Counted from the first letter of the stretch, positions 1 through 14,483 are shown. The stretch is 64,000 nt of DNA from Casuarina equisetifolia (GCA_028551475.1 CM052355.1:31771580-31835579), one strand, 5' to 3'. Made by a program: numbers and translations. Notes: generated by a model from the letters alone, not told the origin.

Positions 1-2658
1 TCCAAAATTGGTGCTGCGGTTAAATAAGGTATTGAACATTGCATAGTTTTCTGACTTGTTATTTTTCAAATATGTGGATCTTTTATTCAAAAGGGTTCTT
101 TTATGATCACAGATAGCAAGCTTTCTTAAAGAACGTCATCTGTTGCCAGACCGTAAAGTAAGAATGTTATTTTTGGTTTTCTTAGTCTGTGCATAGATCT
201 ATAAATGAGTCATGCTGAATCTTTCTTTGGTTGTGCCAATGTTATATAGAGTGGAACTGTTACGAGTGATGTTTCTGGAGCAATAAAGGCAGCAAGACTG
301 GGTCGCATTCATTTCAAAATGGACAAAACATCAATTGTGCATGTGGGACTTGGAAAGGTGCCATATTTTTATGATCCACAAATAAGGTTTCATTTCCACA
401 GGATGCTAGTTTTTGGAACTTTATCTTACTCATCGAATTACATGTTGCATACAGGCAAGCTTTACAGAGGATTCTTTACGCGAAAATATTGGTGCATTTA
501 TGAATGCCATTTTCCTTGCAAAGCCCCCAAATTTAAAGAAGGGTACGTGTCTTTGCTTGTTGAATATGTCTGCGAATATGTTCCATTGAACCAATTGCAC
601 ACGATAGCTTATTCTGTCACCCATATTATAGCATCTGGAAGTTTTTCTAACGTTCCCAAGTCATTAAGGTCCATGCCATTGTTTTGCTTGCTAGATAAAT
701 GTTTTGCTTGGATCAAGTAACTGTCAGGCTAAAGTCCAAGCATGTCAAGGCTTGGCACTGGTGCTCCCTAAGTGGCAATTATGAGATCTTATATAAATTT
801 AATGAACAAACAAATAATGGTATAAACCTAGGATACAAATTCACTGAGTAAGAGCAAGCAAGCCATGATTTTGAGAGTACTATAGAGTTGAAAGTATGAT
901 GGAACAGATCCATATTTGTATTCTGAATAAATTTATGCATGGACCTTACATTGCACACCTTTTGAATAGATGGGGATGAATATATCTAAGGTTACTTCTT
1001 ATCAAAAAAATAGGTGAAGTAGTTTAGTGTAATAGAACTGACCCTTTTATATTTTGTGCTTAAATCTGCAACAAATCAGCCTGGGTTTTAGCCTTTGCAT
1101 TTGCTGTCTTGACTCTTACAGATAGCATTGCCGTTTTCTGCCAAGGGTGGTGAATTTTAGTTCCCAGGAATGAACAATTTAGTGGTCGCAAACAAACTGA
1201 ATATGTGTAATTGAATCAGATATAATCCTATGGTTCATTCCTCAACATTTTATATCACCTTGTGTCAGTTTTGACCTGAAATCTACTCACGGCCGTTCAT
1301 TAGTCTGGGTTTTGAATCAATGGAACGATTTGAAATCCATGAGCAAGCAAGAATGTGCCTTCATCATTTTGAGAGCTAATACAAGCAGGCTGGTGAGGTT
1401 GTTAGAAGCTGTCTTCTAACTCAAATGTAGCTGTTTAGGCTTTCCTCCATATTGACCAAACTGTAAGAGCATAGTATTTAGTGTGGCAGCTCATGTACAG
1501 CCCTACAGGGGCTGTATAAGCACATTGACTCAGTCATTTCCAGTTGCTGCAATTATTTTAGCCAAACCCTTGACAAATCTATGGTATTTCCCGAAGCATG
1601 AATAAATTCCGTTTGGTTAAAAGATTTTTTTTTTTTTTTGGCCAGCATTGCTTCGTTTTAGAGATACCAAAACTGCTTTTGGCATATTTGCTTATAGCAA
1701 CAGTTAGTAGAGAAGTTTTGCACTGTCCAAGGTTATCAAAAGACATTGTTTGGTTTTTTTAAGCCTATAGGAAAGGGCTGTCGAAGTCCTGGACCATAAA
1801 TAAAGATATTATTTCGTTTCTTAAGTAACAAAGGCTCATTTGATTGTTTAGAGATCTTTTCCTTTAGGTGCAGAGTGAATTTGGTTCATAAATTCTGGAT
1901 CAGATGGCCTGGACTTCGTATGTTATCCGTTGCTGATTGTAAATGTTGTCACTCTTTTGTTGGCAGCTTCCAAGTATGCAGGATATGTGAACTCATTCCA
2001 TATATGCAGCACGGTAAGCACACGATCTTCTCTTTTGCTTTTAACTATACTTACGGGTTTTCACCTATCTGCTACACCAAATTCAGGAGGAGGTATCTAG
2101 TAGGGTTTCACATGCACATTTCTGTTTGTATATATGTTTAATCATTTATAATATTTAGGGGAGAGTATATCGTTTGGTGTAATAGAATATTGAATAAAAA
2201 CAACACTTTTCCTTTCTTTTCTTTTTTAAATGCCTGAGTCTCTGCAAATTTAAGTTTAAATAACTTATCCAAGGGTGACATTGCTAGTTTTCCTTTGTAT
2301 GCTTTATTATACGATAAAATTATGTGTGAACAGTTACTTTGGGGAGCCTGGTAGAAAGTAGGATATCTTTAGGTCAAGACCTTTGAACTAGAAGTTCCGT
2401 ACTTATGAAAATGATATTAGTTTTAAGTGGGGGATTAGCTTAATACAGTATTACAAGATTAATGCTTCCTAGATGGATCTAGTACCTAATTTTTTGATAG
2501 CTAGCGTCGTGCATACCATATAAAATTTCTATTATATACATGGTTTATCTGAGATAATCCTCCACTGGTTATACATGCAGATGGGTCCGGGATTCCCTGT
2601 TTCGATGCAATCTTTATCCAAAGCTGCAGATCACTACAACAAACTCCACCTTAAGTGA
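1..2658 (+). CDS. Organellar ribosomal protein uL1 (3' five exons, partial)
   Basis: The 3' end of a gene for a bacterial-type large-subunit ribosomal protein L1 (uL1), part of the L1 stalk that contacts E-site tRNA. Exons: about 1-18 (weak donor), 113-157, 250-357, 455-542, 1967-2013 and 2581-2658 (TGA). All junctions are GT..AG and the phases agree. The joined protein contains a leucine/proline stretch ending LLPDRK, then SGTVTSDVSGAIKAARLGR, then KMDKTSIVHVGLGK, SLRENIGAFMNAIF, KYAGYVNSFHICSTMGPGF, and ends HYNKLHLK. GTVT..D, the DK.. IVH.G.GK block and the C-terminal HICS.MGPG are uL1 hallmarks. The C-terminal extension after MGPG is longer than in bacterial L1 and fits the plant mitochondrial form, but the organelle is inferred because the N-terminus lies outside the window. 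Intron 542-1967 is long (1.4 kb). Confidence 0.85.
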
Positions 2659-4604
2659 TATGGGCATATTTCTACATTGCTTGAAGTTTTTCCGTTTTAC
2701 AAAAGTGAGGTTTCCTTCCCCCTCTGCCTCTCTCTTGCCCCCATGATCTCACACTCGGTACTAGTTTTCGTATAAGAATTGAGGAATTCTAGCTGGGATT
2801 CAAAGAGCAGAATCGTGTTATAAAATTGTGCTACAATAGCCCAATTCTGGATTTAGTTGTCTTCTAAAATCTGCGGGTTATTTGAGCACTTAAGCTTTGG
2901 GATTATTCTGTATCTTTGTACCATTAAGATTTGTTATGGTAACAACAAATTAGTTTAATTCCCTGTAGACTTTTGAACGCTTTACAACCGTGAAGTAAAA
3001 TAATGGTAGGATTGAATTTGGGTTAAGTTGAATTTCTCAAGGTTATTATCAAAGAATTTTTTAATTGTTTTGGCAGGAAGGTCGTTGGAATTTTGGAAGA
3101 GCCCAATTAGTGTAATTGTATTTCTGTCATCCAACAATTAAGAAAAAAACTTTATTTTTTCTATGGACCTTTGCATCCCGGATCAGTGAGTGCTACATGG
3201 TGCCCATTTACTTCCTAAAAGTGTCTCGACTATCAACTGAAGAATGATCCAATTAATTTTCCATTTTAATTTCTTTCTCCTTCGTTTAAATTCATGTTAT
3301 GGGCACGAGTTTCATTTGGAAAGGTTGACTCATAAGCCAAATTAGCTTATATGTTCAAAAATCCCGCTTGGAAACAACTTGGTTTGAGGAGGAAATTCCT
3401 TGCTTATTGTGCAAAAAAGAGCTTGGAAAGCCTGCAAATGGTCAGGCCTATAGTGTCAGAGACTGAGCTGTAGTCGCCATAGCACTTGATTTTGTACCAA
3501 GAAGGTATTGGAATTGGCGTGTTATACTTTTTGAGGCAGAGAAAAAGTGGCCTTTTTCAGTTCTCGTGACAGTACTAGTTCTGTCGTATTAGCATTCTGA
3601 ACAGTGCTACTTATATTTCTTTGTGGCGTCCCGTCCAATTAGAGCAGGCGAATGTGCAGGCCCCAGAGCTGTTCCGCATTCCAATCCCCTTCTAGTTTCC
3701 TTCATTTCCTCTTTGATCTTCTTTGTTCAGTTATTTGTACTGTGGCCCCATGTTCGCTTTGTTGTTTTTCGAATAAACTCAATCTTTTTTACCATTGTTA
3801 TTAGAACTTTAACATGCACATATGCAAGGAGGTCGTCTGAAATTTTGGTTTATCAGGAAAATCATGTTAATATTACAACATATATATTTAACTCATGCAT
3901 GTAAAGTATTGAATTTTAATCTTTTCAAAAATTATATTAAGAAAGTTTGTTTTTTAAAAATAACTTATAAAAATAAAAAAAAAAATATATGTTTTATATA
4001 AAAAATAAAAGAGAAATTACATAATAGAAGATATTCCTTATACTTTTTAAAATATTTTTTTTCACAATCAATACTTTTTGTATTGTGCATATAAAATATG
4101 TTGAGAATTAAATTTCAACTTTGGTATTATATTAAGAAAATTAATTTTATTTTCCTTGAACTTAACTTATAAGAAGGAACATATATTTTATTATAAATGT
4201 CTTTTGTTATATTGATTTTTTTATTTTTACTTATTTTTCTATTAATGCCTATCACTTGCTTTCAAAGTGCATAAATAAGACGCCTTTTAGAGCTATGTAA
4301 TTGCCTATGCATTTATAAAGTAAAATAATTTTTATTCATGTCCTTTTATAAAATTGTATGAATTACTAGTTACTTGATTATTTCTTAGCCTACTTAATTG
4401 AATGCTCATACTCTCATAACGATAGATTTCTAAATTCATCAAAATAGAGGAGGAAACTTTGAAAGAAAAATATAAGTACTGCAGCGCGGCAAAAATACTA
4501 CAGACTACAGGTACTTCACTGCAAAATTCACCTTTTCCATGACTTTCCTCCGCGCCAGAAACAAGACAACACAAAACACCAAAAGCATATCCCGAGCTTC
4601 AGAA
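2659..4604. other. 3' flank of uL1 gene and AT-rich spacer
   Basis: No gene is visible. The first few hundred bases should hold the uL1 3' UTR and terminator. About 3900-4330 is very AT-rich, with runs of A and T. The open frame at 3623-3904 has no recognisable family and looks like chance. Confidence 0.6.
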
Positions 4605-4651
4605 CTCTCTCTCTCTCTCTACCTCTCTCTCTATCTCTCTACCTCTCTCTC
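4605..4651. repeat. CT-rich microsatellite in the kinase 5' leader
   Basis: Imperfect (CT)n tract broken by ACC and ATC steps, ending 49 bases before the receptor-like kinase ATG. Pyrimidine-rich leaders of this kind are common just downstream of plant transcription starts, so this is probably 5' UTR. Confidence 0.75.
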
Positions 4652-4700
4652 AATCCAGCCATTCTTAGGGTTTATAATGCTGTGATAGAGACGTTGGGAA

Positions 4701-7640
4701 ATGGAGATGGGGGAGGAGTACAGAAGGAAGGAGCGCGTGACGCTGGTGGTGATAGTGGTAGTGGCGTCGGTGGCGGTGGCCTCCCTGCTCGTGGCATTCA
4801 GCTACTACTGCTACATTCGCAACAAGCTCTCCAGGCGCCTCAAGGACCTCCGAAGTGAGCTACATTCTCATTTTTTTCACTATCCCTTTTCCCTTTGCCC
4901 TCTCCTCTCTGGTTTATTGCTCTGCTTAGTGCTTCTTTTCCTTTTTTGGGAAAATGTTCTAGCATGTGCTCCGTATGCCGAGGGAAAGTTGTTTTTTTTT
5001 TTTCCTACTTCAATTTTGGCAATTTTCCTTATTCTTGACGCTCAGTTTGGTTGTTTAGAAAATGTGCCTCAAGATTTGGGCAAATTGGTACAGAAAATTT
5101 CTTACCAGTTTCTGCCATTCGAGTGGTTGGTATCTTGGTTTGTAGTTGCTGAAAATGGATAAAAATAAGGGGGGAGAGGGGTAGGAGCTTCAACGAAAAA
5201 AACGAAAGAAGGTTTTGGTTATGGCCTGCAAGGATCCAAATTTGAGATTGTGGAAAGAAAAAAAACTATATGAACTTTATGCCTTATTATGGTAGGTCTA
5301 GATAGAGACATGAACAAAATTAATGAGTGAGAAGGATTACGCAAGATGTGTCATTTTACATGATTTGATAAGACTGTCTACGCTTATAGCCCATGTGGTA
5401 ACAGTTTGTTGATGAAGAGGAATAATGTTGGTCACTTGTTGGGGTTTTACAGAGAATGATTATTTGTATGCCACGTTCTCCACTATACTCTGGCTCAATT
5501 TGGGGGTCTGCCACTCCATGGGGTCCTTAGGATTCATCAACAGATGTATTTAAAGTTACGGTCATAATTTTCTAGTTGGAAACAATTAATAATCCGAGTT
5601 CGATCATTTGATTTCTACTGGTTTTTCATTTTGTAGTTCTTATCAGCATATTGATGGTGGGTTACCTGATGACTTGTTAATTCAATTCTCCTTGAAGGGG
5701 CTGATCATGAAGGTAACGTTGATCTGCAAGTTACGGCTGAGAATGGACTTCAAGTGTTCACTTTCAAGCAGCTACATTCAGCGACCGGTGGTTTCAGCAA
5801 GTCAAATGTGGTTGGGCATGGTGGATTCGGGTCAGTGTACCGAGGGGTGCTCGGTGACGGGAGAAAAGTTGCTATTAAGTTGATGGATCAGCCGGGAAAG
5901 CAAGGAGAAGAGGAATTTAAAGTGGAGGTTTGTTCTCTGGTTTTGGTTTGTTCCCTGAAGTAACAGGGGAAAAAAACGTTGGATGTTGGAGATTTAAGTT
6001 TGCTATATTTTGTATATTCATATTTTGGACTTTTATCTTTGGACTGTCAGCAATCAATTGCGGCACGATATTAGTTCTTTTGGCTTTTCTATCCGGGGTT
6101 TATTGGTGATTATTTGTCTGACTCTGTTTTCCATAGGTGGAATTGCTTGGTCGGCTGGGTTCTCCTTATCTGTTGGCCTTGCTTGGATATTGCTCAGATC
6201 ATAATCATAAATTGCTCGTGTATGAATTCATGGTTAACGGTGGTCTACAGGAACATTTGTATCCTGTTAGCAGTAAGTACTAATTACTTTTAACATCTTG
6301 ATACTTTTGACATTCATAGAGTGGATGGTGAAGCCTTTGCAAAACCCTTTAATGGGCGAGGTATTTGAAAAAATATGTATGCCAACCTCTGTAACGCACA
6401 TCATATGGTAGGAAATTCATCAGCACCTTCTCACCCGAGTATCCAGAACTTAACAAATGAGCAGGCGGTAGAACCTGCTCCTTTAATTTTAGATGAATGA
6501 TGTGACTATGATATACGTAGAATTGCCTCTTGCTGTGACTTGTCGTTCTCCGGGTTATTGTCATGTTCTGTCATCTTAATGCCAGAGTTTGCGTTGATCT
6601 TGAATTTTTCTTGTGAATTGAAGGAGCAGGTACTAACTCTCTCACCGTGAAATTGGACTGGGAAACTCGGTTGAGAATAGCTCTTGAAGCTGCGAAGGGT
6701 TTAGAATACCTACATGAACAAGTCAGTCCCCCAGTGATTCACAGAGATTTTAAGAGCAGCAACATCCTCTTAGACAGAAATTTTCATGCCAAAGTTTCTG
6801 ATTTCGGATTGGCCAAGCTTGGATCTGAAAAAGCTGGTGGGCATGTTTCAACCCGAGTGTTAGGCACCCAAGGATATGTTGCCCCTGAGTAAGAATCACA
6901 GTAGTCTGCTAACTTCAGTTATACGTATAAAAAAGTGAACTTTTGATGTACATACTTTACTTTCTAGTATTAACATCATATTATAAACTGTACTTTCTTA
7001 TGAAGTTATAAGTATAGGTTCATTTGTTATGACCAGGTATGCCTTAACAGGGCATCTGACAACAAAATCAGATGTGTATAGTTATGGGGTTGTCCTTTTG
7101 GAGTTGCTTACAGGCAGAGTTCCAGTTGATATGAAGAGACCTCCTGGAGAAGGAGTACTGGTATCTTGGGTGGGTTTCTACCTCTTCAGTAAATTCTCAG
7201 AATGATACTCCATAACAGAATTTGAATTCAATTGGCACCTTTTCTGAACTTCACATGATCAACCATCTTTCCATCGATTTTTCGTTCTCTGCATTATTGT
7301 TTGTCTTATATCACGTTAACAAAATTTCCGCTACTTACTGTATCCTTCCTATCTGATTTTTGTGAAGGCTTTGCCCCGGCTAACGGACAGAGATAAGGTT
7401 GTAGAAATCATGGATCCTGCTCTGGAGGACCAGTACCCAATGAAGGACGTTATTCAGGTAGCAGCAATTGCAGCAATGTGTGTGCAACCAGAGGCAGATT
7501 ACAGGCCACTAATGGCGGATGTTGTGCAATCACTTGTTCCACTGGTGAAGACTCACCGTTCGACTTCAAAAGCTGGCAGCTGCTCTAGTTTCCATGTTAA
7601 ATCTCCCACTTCACTTGATTTTAGTAAAGCAAGTTTATGA
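4701..7640 (+). CDS. Membrane-anchored receptor-like Ser/Thr kinase, 396 aa
   Basis: Six exons: 4701-4854, 5698-5927, 6137-6272, 6624-6888, 7037-7169 and 7368-7640; total 1191 nt in frame. Residues about 13-36 form one hydrophobic segment followed by basic residues ([12 protein letters not shown]), so the protein is probably anchored with the kinase in the cytosol; there is no extracellular domain. Kinase features: glycine loop [11 protein letters not shown] (91-101), ATP lysine in VAIK (K112), HRDFKSSN (D215), DFG (233-235), VAPE (259-262). The HRD arginine is present, and the S/T-rich tail ([13 protein letters not shown]) is typical of this receptor-like cytoplasmic kinase group, close to the PBL/PERK-type kinases. 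The upstream signal and substrate are unknown. A second in-frame ATG follows two codons later, so the exact start is uncertain. Intron 1 (843 nt) could hide a small extra exon, but none is needed for the frame. Confidence 0.9.
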
Positions 7641-7914
7641 AGCTAACTTAAGCCTATCATAGCCTGTCTGCATGTGCTTCCGAAGCTAACTTAGACTTAC
7701 ATTCAAGTGTAATATTCGGCCGTTTAGGTTGTTTATGAAGTCTTGAACTCATTTGGTTGCACCTGTTAATAGAGACTTCTCAACAACTAGCAAATAAGGC
7801 CACAACATTACCTCACGGAAATTCTGAATGGAGTAATAGTTATGTATGTAAACCAAGTGGGTTCCTTATAAGTTGATTTTAAAAGCAAAATGAGTTTTTT
7901 AATACTTTTGGAAT
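7641..7914 (+). other. 3' flank of the receptor-like kinase
   Basis: Immediately follows the kinase stop codon. Likely 3' UTR and terminator; no other feature was seen before the duplicated block begins near 7915. Confidence 0.5.
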
Positions 7915-10640
7915 ATACAGGCTACCTAAACTAAACATTGCCTGGCTTTGAGTCAATGCACACCGACCCTGTTTCAAAGATCAAGATGGGATTAATCTAT
8001 GCTGATTTCTATTAAAAATGTTCAGCATTTGGACCATATCCAAACAACACTGATTAGAGGACAGCAACTTTTCTCTAGGTTCCCATTGCTTAACCAACAA
8101 GCCTTTGAAATTGAAGTTGAGATCCGGCTGAGTCTCCTGACAAATTGAAAAACCCTTTGGAGAAACATAACATCTCAGTGCCCAAGCTTTGTGCTCCTTT
8201 CTAAAATAATAAACAATTGATTATCATTCAAACTATCTTATCTTTTCGAAAATTATTGGCTAACATTCTTACTGGATGTCTTTTATCTTTCAGTTTTTTT
8301 TCTCATTTTCTCCAATTCTTTTGTAAAAATTGACCTATATTTAATTTAAAATTTTAAAACATTAAATAAAAAGTTAATTTATTTATAAATTGCTTTCCAA
8401 ACTCATTAAAAGTTTCTTTTGGACCTTGTCTTGAAAGGGCCCCTCAAACTTAACTTTTTAGAGGCTAGACAGTCGAACTTCAGAGTGTGACAGCCCGTCA
8501 TACCAACTTTATTGGTATAGTTTCCGCTAATAACGCTCCATCACATTTCAAAAGTGTTGTACAATCAACTTGCAGCCCCTCTACAGCCAAGAAAATGAAA
8601 GCTGCAACAGTATTTCATGAAGCCCGTAAAAAAAAAAAAAAGAGAAAAGAAACTTCAGCTAAAAGGTTTGATCTGTTCATTCTCACTGTTTTTTTTTTTT
8701 TTTTTTTTGATATGTTCATTGAATGTCCTTTGGAAATGGCATGATTGAACCGTTTTATATACGTTTCTTTGATACACTAACCTTTTGCTTTCCGTGTTAT
8801 GAAAAAGTCTTAACTCCCAATTGACTTCTATGCATTATGGCGTTTATTGATTTCGACTTTAAAAATCTGTTTCAGTGATTGGACACCAGAATATATAATC
8901 TCAATCAAACTTAGTATTATTTTATATCTCATTGCTTTGTAGTGGAGTTTTAGAAATTAAAGACTGGCCAGTTTAGGTTTAGCTAAACATATCTTGGACC
9001 TTTCATGTTGTCATACTGTCGGGAAGTTTACGTTTTTCTGTAAAATTAACTTTGTTATAAAGTAAACATAACAAGTTAATTTATTGATAACATAAGATAC
9101 ACACTATTTTATATAATTCTTTTGAGGAGGATAGACTTAGGTCTTTAATAGAGTATCAAAATTAGTTTTTCCTTTGTATAATTCAATTCAATTTAAAAAA
9201 TATGAGTTTTTCACTAGTAAAAAGACTAAACTTGAACTGTGAAAAAAGAGTGAATCAAAGAGTCATACATTGAATAAGAAAATATTTATAGTATGTTTTA
9301 TAAGTTTAAATTATTTTATTTTTAATAATTTTTTTTAAGAAAGGTAAGCTTAGGCTTTTCAGACACTAAATTTCAATATATTTTCTCACTGTAAATATAA
9401 GATACTTAATCTATCAGTAAAAAAGTGCTTCACTTAAAACCTAATTTATTATCTTAAAAAGTCTAACATGTAAGAAAGATGAGCAAATCTAGAACACAGA
9501 AATCAACGTAATAGTAATATGGAATATACAAAATTTCAATCCACTTGATAAAAGTATTAGAAAGAATTCTAAGATTGTCCAAAAACATGAAGTCAATAGA
9601 AGACAAGGGGGGGTGGCATGCAGCAATTTTCAATGATCACATGCAAGAGTGGGTAATCCGGTCAAAAAGCAGGTGAATTAAAAGTGTTTATAAAGCCCCA
9701 AAACCACTTGGAATAGCTCACAGCTTTGACTCTGATTGGCGTCCAGCAGGAATAATTCTACCTAATATATTTTTCTGTGTACCATCCTAGTCATACCTTG
9801 ATCTTTTATCACCTAATCGGTGTTCTCCTTGGATTTAGTAGTCTGACTTTGAGAGTAATAAGCTTTGTGATTGGAGTTTGTGCGGAAAAGACTTTTCTTT
9901 GTATTCTTACTATCACATCGCAATTTCAAACTTTAGTTTTAAAAGTTGAAGAAATAATATCATAAGAACTCAACACCTTCCCCTCTCCCTCTCCGTCTTT
10001 GATAAATAAGAAAAAGAAAAAAAAATGGTATTCTTTTATTAGTAGACAAAAATTTATTACCAAAAATGCTTGTTCTTTGATGTAAAAGAGAGGGAGAAAA
10101 AAAGAGAATATTAGGTCGGTTTAATTTTTATCAAGAACAATCGTGAACTATCCATATTTCACCTAAAAATCTTATTATGGTCTAAGTTTGGGTTCCACTA
10201 AGGAAACAGAGAAACAAAACATCCCATCCAAGGAGGAAAAAGAAAAGGTAGGGACCGAATACCACTTGCCCTTTTCTTATCCATTTGTTTCACGCGATGT
10301 AGCCACAAATGACTAAATAATCAAAATTTCGGAATAGGACAATGTTCATAAATAAATAAGAGCATCAACCAAACCTAGACCCATCAAGCAAAATTAAATA
10401 AGTTGTGGAGAACCCTTTTCATGGTCAATAGATGCTTCTTTATTTTGATTTAGTTCATACTGTGGGAATTAATGAGTATTGATATTTTGAGATATACCAC
10501 TCAAAAAATCAACACTCACTTTCTGTTGAATTAACAAATATAAATAAATACATCTACATCATGTCTATTTATGATTCCTATTAAGCATAAGAATCTCAAA
10601 CTCAAACATGCAACTAAACATTAGTTAATATCTTCTCATA
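7915..10640 (+). repeat. Duplicated upstream block, copy A
   Basis: Non-coding block that recurs in the inverted PRX-C flank (near 26660, reading on -) and, with gaps, at 15721, 31215 and 38270. Recognisable marks are a segment near 8020-8060 (ATGTTCAGCATTTGGACCAT), an A-rich patch near 8625-8650 after GAAGCCCG, and near 9570-9700 a segment beginning AAGATTGTCCAAAAAC. No open frame is shared between copies, so I read it as duplicated spacer rather than a gene. Identity was judged by eye. Confidence 0.75.
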
Positions 10641-10708
10641 TTAAAAAATTAACTCCAAAAACAAATAACAAATTATTAACAAAAAGTAACTAGTATTACA
10701 TAAGTTAC

Positions 10709-11705
10709 CATATCTATGAAAAGATGAAAATTGGAATCCTCCAAATTTCACTCAAAATAACATTGCATTGAGAAGATTTTATATTTCTAAACAAAGAAGC
10801 TTTCCATTGTACTATCTTCTTTATTTTCGTTAAGAGAATAGGGATATCCATTGTTTTCCCCTGAAAACGTTTTCTATTTCGTTCAGCCCATATACAATAA
10901 ATACAAGCTAAAAAAGATATCTTAAGAAGTTTGGCAGCTAAATCCCTTCCTTTTATTACTTTATCATCCATTGTAGTTCTTCATTCCATCCTCCAATGTC
11001 ACGTCGGATTCCATTCTGAGCAAGAATACTTTTCCAAATCATCCTTGTCCATGCACATTCAAAAAAGGGATGACTTCTATTTTCTAAATGAGATTGACAA
11101 AAATCACAATATATGTTTACTGAAAGAAGCCATTGTACAATTTCTGTTGCTATAGAAAGTCTGTCCCTACAAACAAGCCATCTAATGAAATTATGTTTGC
11201 TAATGCCACTTGTCCAAATTAAATTATACCAATCCACCGTTTCTCCAACTTGCCGAAGATCATTATAAATCTTTTGGCAACAATATGTAGGACTCGAGAG
11301 AACAAAGGTAAGTGTGGGCCTTAACTTGAGGAGACCTCGCCAACTCCAAGCCATGGTACCTTTTATGTCTAACTACATTACTGAGGTTCTTTTACACTTT
11401 ATATTGTGAATCCATTTACTCTATAATGAGCATTTTAGGAGATTAATGAGATTCCAAAGCATATGTCTTAAAAGGACTTTATTCCAAATTTTGAGATTTA
11501 GTAAACTTAATCCTCCTTCCTTCTTCAGTGAACAAACAGTTTGCCAAGTTACTTTGTGAGGACGATGCATATCTATATTACCTGCCCATAAGAATTTCTT
11601 TATCTTTTTCTCAATCTCATAAATAGTCTGCTTTGGTAGTAGGTAGACTTGCATCCAAAATGTGCAAATGGAAATGAGGACAGATTTCACAAGTGTTATC
11701 TCCAA
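10709..11705 (-). mobile_element. Degenerate LINE (non-LTR retrotransposon) fragment
   Basis: Minus-strand frames 11705-11421, 11354-10956 and 10971-10714 read in order as the C-terminal part of a plant LINE reverse transcriptase: a KKIKKFLWAG..RPHKVTWQTVC thumb-like region, then the zf-RVT domain (DWYNLIWTSGISKHNFIRWL, CDFC...HPFFECAWTRMIW), then a terminal FLACIYCIWAERNRKRF segment. The frames are broken by stops and shifts, so it is dead. The 5' part (endonuclease and most of the RT) is missing, as in 5'-truncated copies. No poly(A) (poly-T on +) remains at its left end. The matching place in the PRX-C/PRX-D spacer (about 27110-27140) lacks the insertion. Confidence 0.85.
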
Positions 11706-11772
11706 TCTATTACTTCAAAGATTACAAAATACATATATTGTATAGAAGTATATCAACCTAAATAAAGAACAT

Positions 11773-11804
11773 AATACCATAATACCATAATACCATAATA
11801 TCAT
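11773..11804. repeat. Four copies of an 8-base unit (AATACCAT)
   Basis: Three exact AATACCAT units and one variant (AATATCAT) in a row, in the PRX-A upstream region just beyond the LINE fragment. Confidence 0.85.
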
Positions 11805-11805
11805 A

Positions 11806-13071
11806 AAATATAATTTTATAAGTACTAATTTAAGTGGTGCTTATTGGTTCTAAACAAGACAACATGATTTTTCCCACTTGGACAACGTGAACATGGCATC
11901 AAAGATTATCATATTAGAGTGGTTTGTCCCCCACGCATTAATGGAAGATTCGTCCTTCCTCTTCTACAAGAAAAACGCGTGCACTTTATCATGGTGTCCG
12001 GATAAAACGAATGGGTCATATCAAGTAGGACCGACATATCAACCACCCAACTGCGCAAAATGAGGAGGCAAACAAATGTCTCATTCTAACCACTTTCGGC
12101 TTCCATTCGTTATAATGCAAGTTCTAATTCAAAGTTGCTTTTACCAAATCATTCTTTCATCTCCTTCCTTGCTCTTAACTCTTTCCATTTTGATTCAAGG
12201 AAAGCAACCTAACTTCTTCCTCGGGATGAATTGATGTCGGTGATGGGCTTTTTGCAAATTGTCCAACGGAGTTTCACTATAAGCAGAAACATGAGACTAT
12301 AAAAGGAAAAAAAGGAATCAACAGGGTTAGGTGAATAGGCAAAAACACGTTAGGGAGTATGGGTTTTCAAGTTTTTAAAATATAAAAAGATATACAATAT
12401 TAAAAAGTTTGTTGTCATATATTATTATGCTCTTACTTTGTGGAATATAAGATTATTCCTAGATAATGTTGGACTGGTCGACATTACCGATTTGTTTTCT
12501 CATCGTAATAGTTTAATCCAAATTATTTCGTAATGTTATTTTTATTATGTAAACTCTAAGCTTATTGATATCCATAGAAATGTTGAGGAGAGTTAACTCT
12601 TCTATCGCGTTACATAACCATAGTTTATACAATGTTACAAAATCAACACGTCCCTCACATATCTCAAAAGAATAATAAAAATGTCAACTTTGATTAACGA
12701 GAGAGAATATGGCAAACTTAACAAGAGATTAGAGCTTTTTATTTTCTATTAGAATGGTGTCAGAGATGGTGCATTTGGTGGACACATTTTGACTAACATG
12801 CCTGGGAATGATTCACGCAGCGTAAAAAAACCAAAAATACGGTAACAAAGCCCTGAGTGGGGACTGTTCAAAAAGATAAAGGTGGATATGGATATGGGTG
12901 TAGATGAGGTTGCTTCCCAAACGTCTCCTCCTCCATGTTTACTGTCCAGCAATCATTTTTGTATTTTTTCATGGATTGGTCGGACGTAGTTGACTCCACC
13001 CAATCGAAGATTTTCTTTCTGCGTTACAGATCGTCTCTTGTTTTTTGCTCCCTTGGTGGAAGTAAACCCCC
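11806..13071 (+). other. Distal upstream region of PRX-A
   Basis: Homologous by eye to 27200-28247 upstream of PRX-D and to parts of the E and F upstream regions (shared GTGGTGCTTATTGGTT, then GACAACA..TTTTTCCC). No gene is supported; the short open frames here are not conserved between copies. Confidence 0.6.
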
Positions 13072-13182
13072 GTGCAAAACCGCGTTTAAGCAGCCAAGTT
13101 TGAAATTCTTGACACAACGCACGGAAAGACAGAATCTTCCCGTGACTGTCCCTGTTCAGGCACTGATTTTTTGGCTATAAAA
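13072..13182 (+). promoter_or_regulatory. PRX-A proximal promoter: conserved module and TATA box
   Basis: A block centred on CGCGTTTAAGCAGCCAAG (13081-13098) is present upstream of all six peroxidase copies. The TATA box TATAAAA lies at 13176-13182, 83 bases before the ATG; the same 83-base spacing is found in B, C, D and F and 85 in E. The TATA call is firm because of this conservation; what binds the upstream block is unknown. Confidence 0.8.
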
Positions 13183-13258
13183 GGCGTAAACTCCATTGGA
13201 GATGTACTCAAACCACTGAAAAAGAAGCTTTCAGCACTCCATTCCAGGATCTTCACTC

Positions 13259-14483
<1,225 letters not shown>

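Noticed and set aside
319-720. A 133-codon frame as a separate gene
   Set aside because: It combines part of a uL1 exon in frame with intron sequence and then reads the next exon out of frame; the spliced uL1 model explains the region.
8487-8744. An 85-codon frame with poly-Lys and poly-Phe runs
   Set aside because: It runs through A and T tracts in the duplicated spacer and is not conserved in the other block copies.
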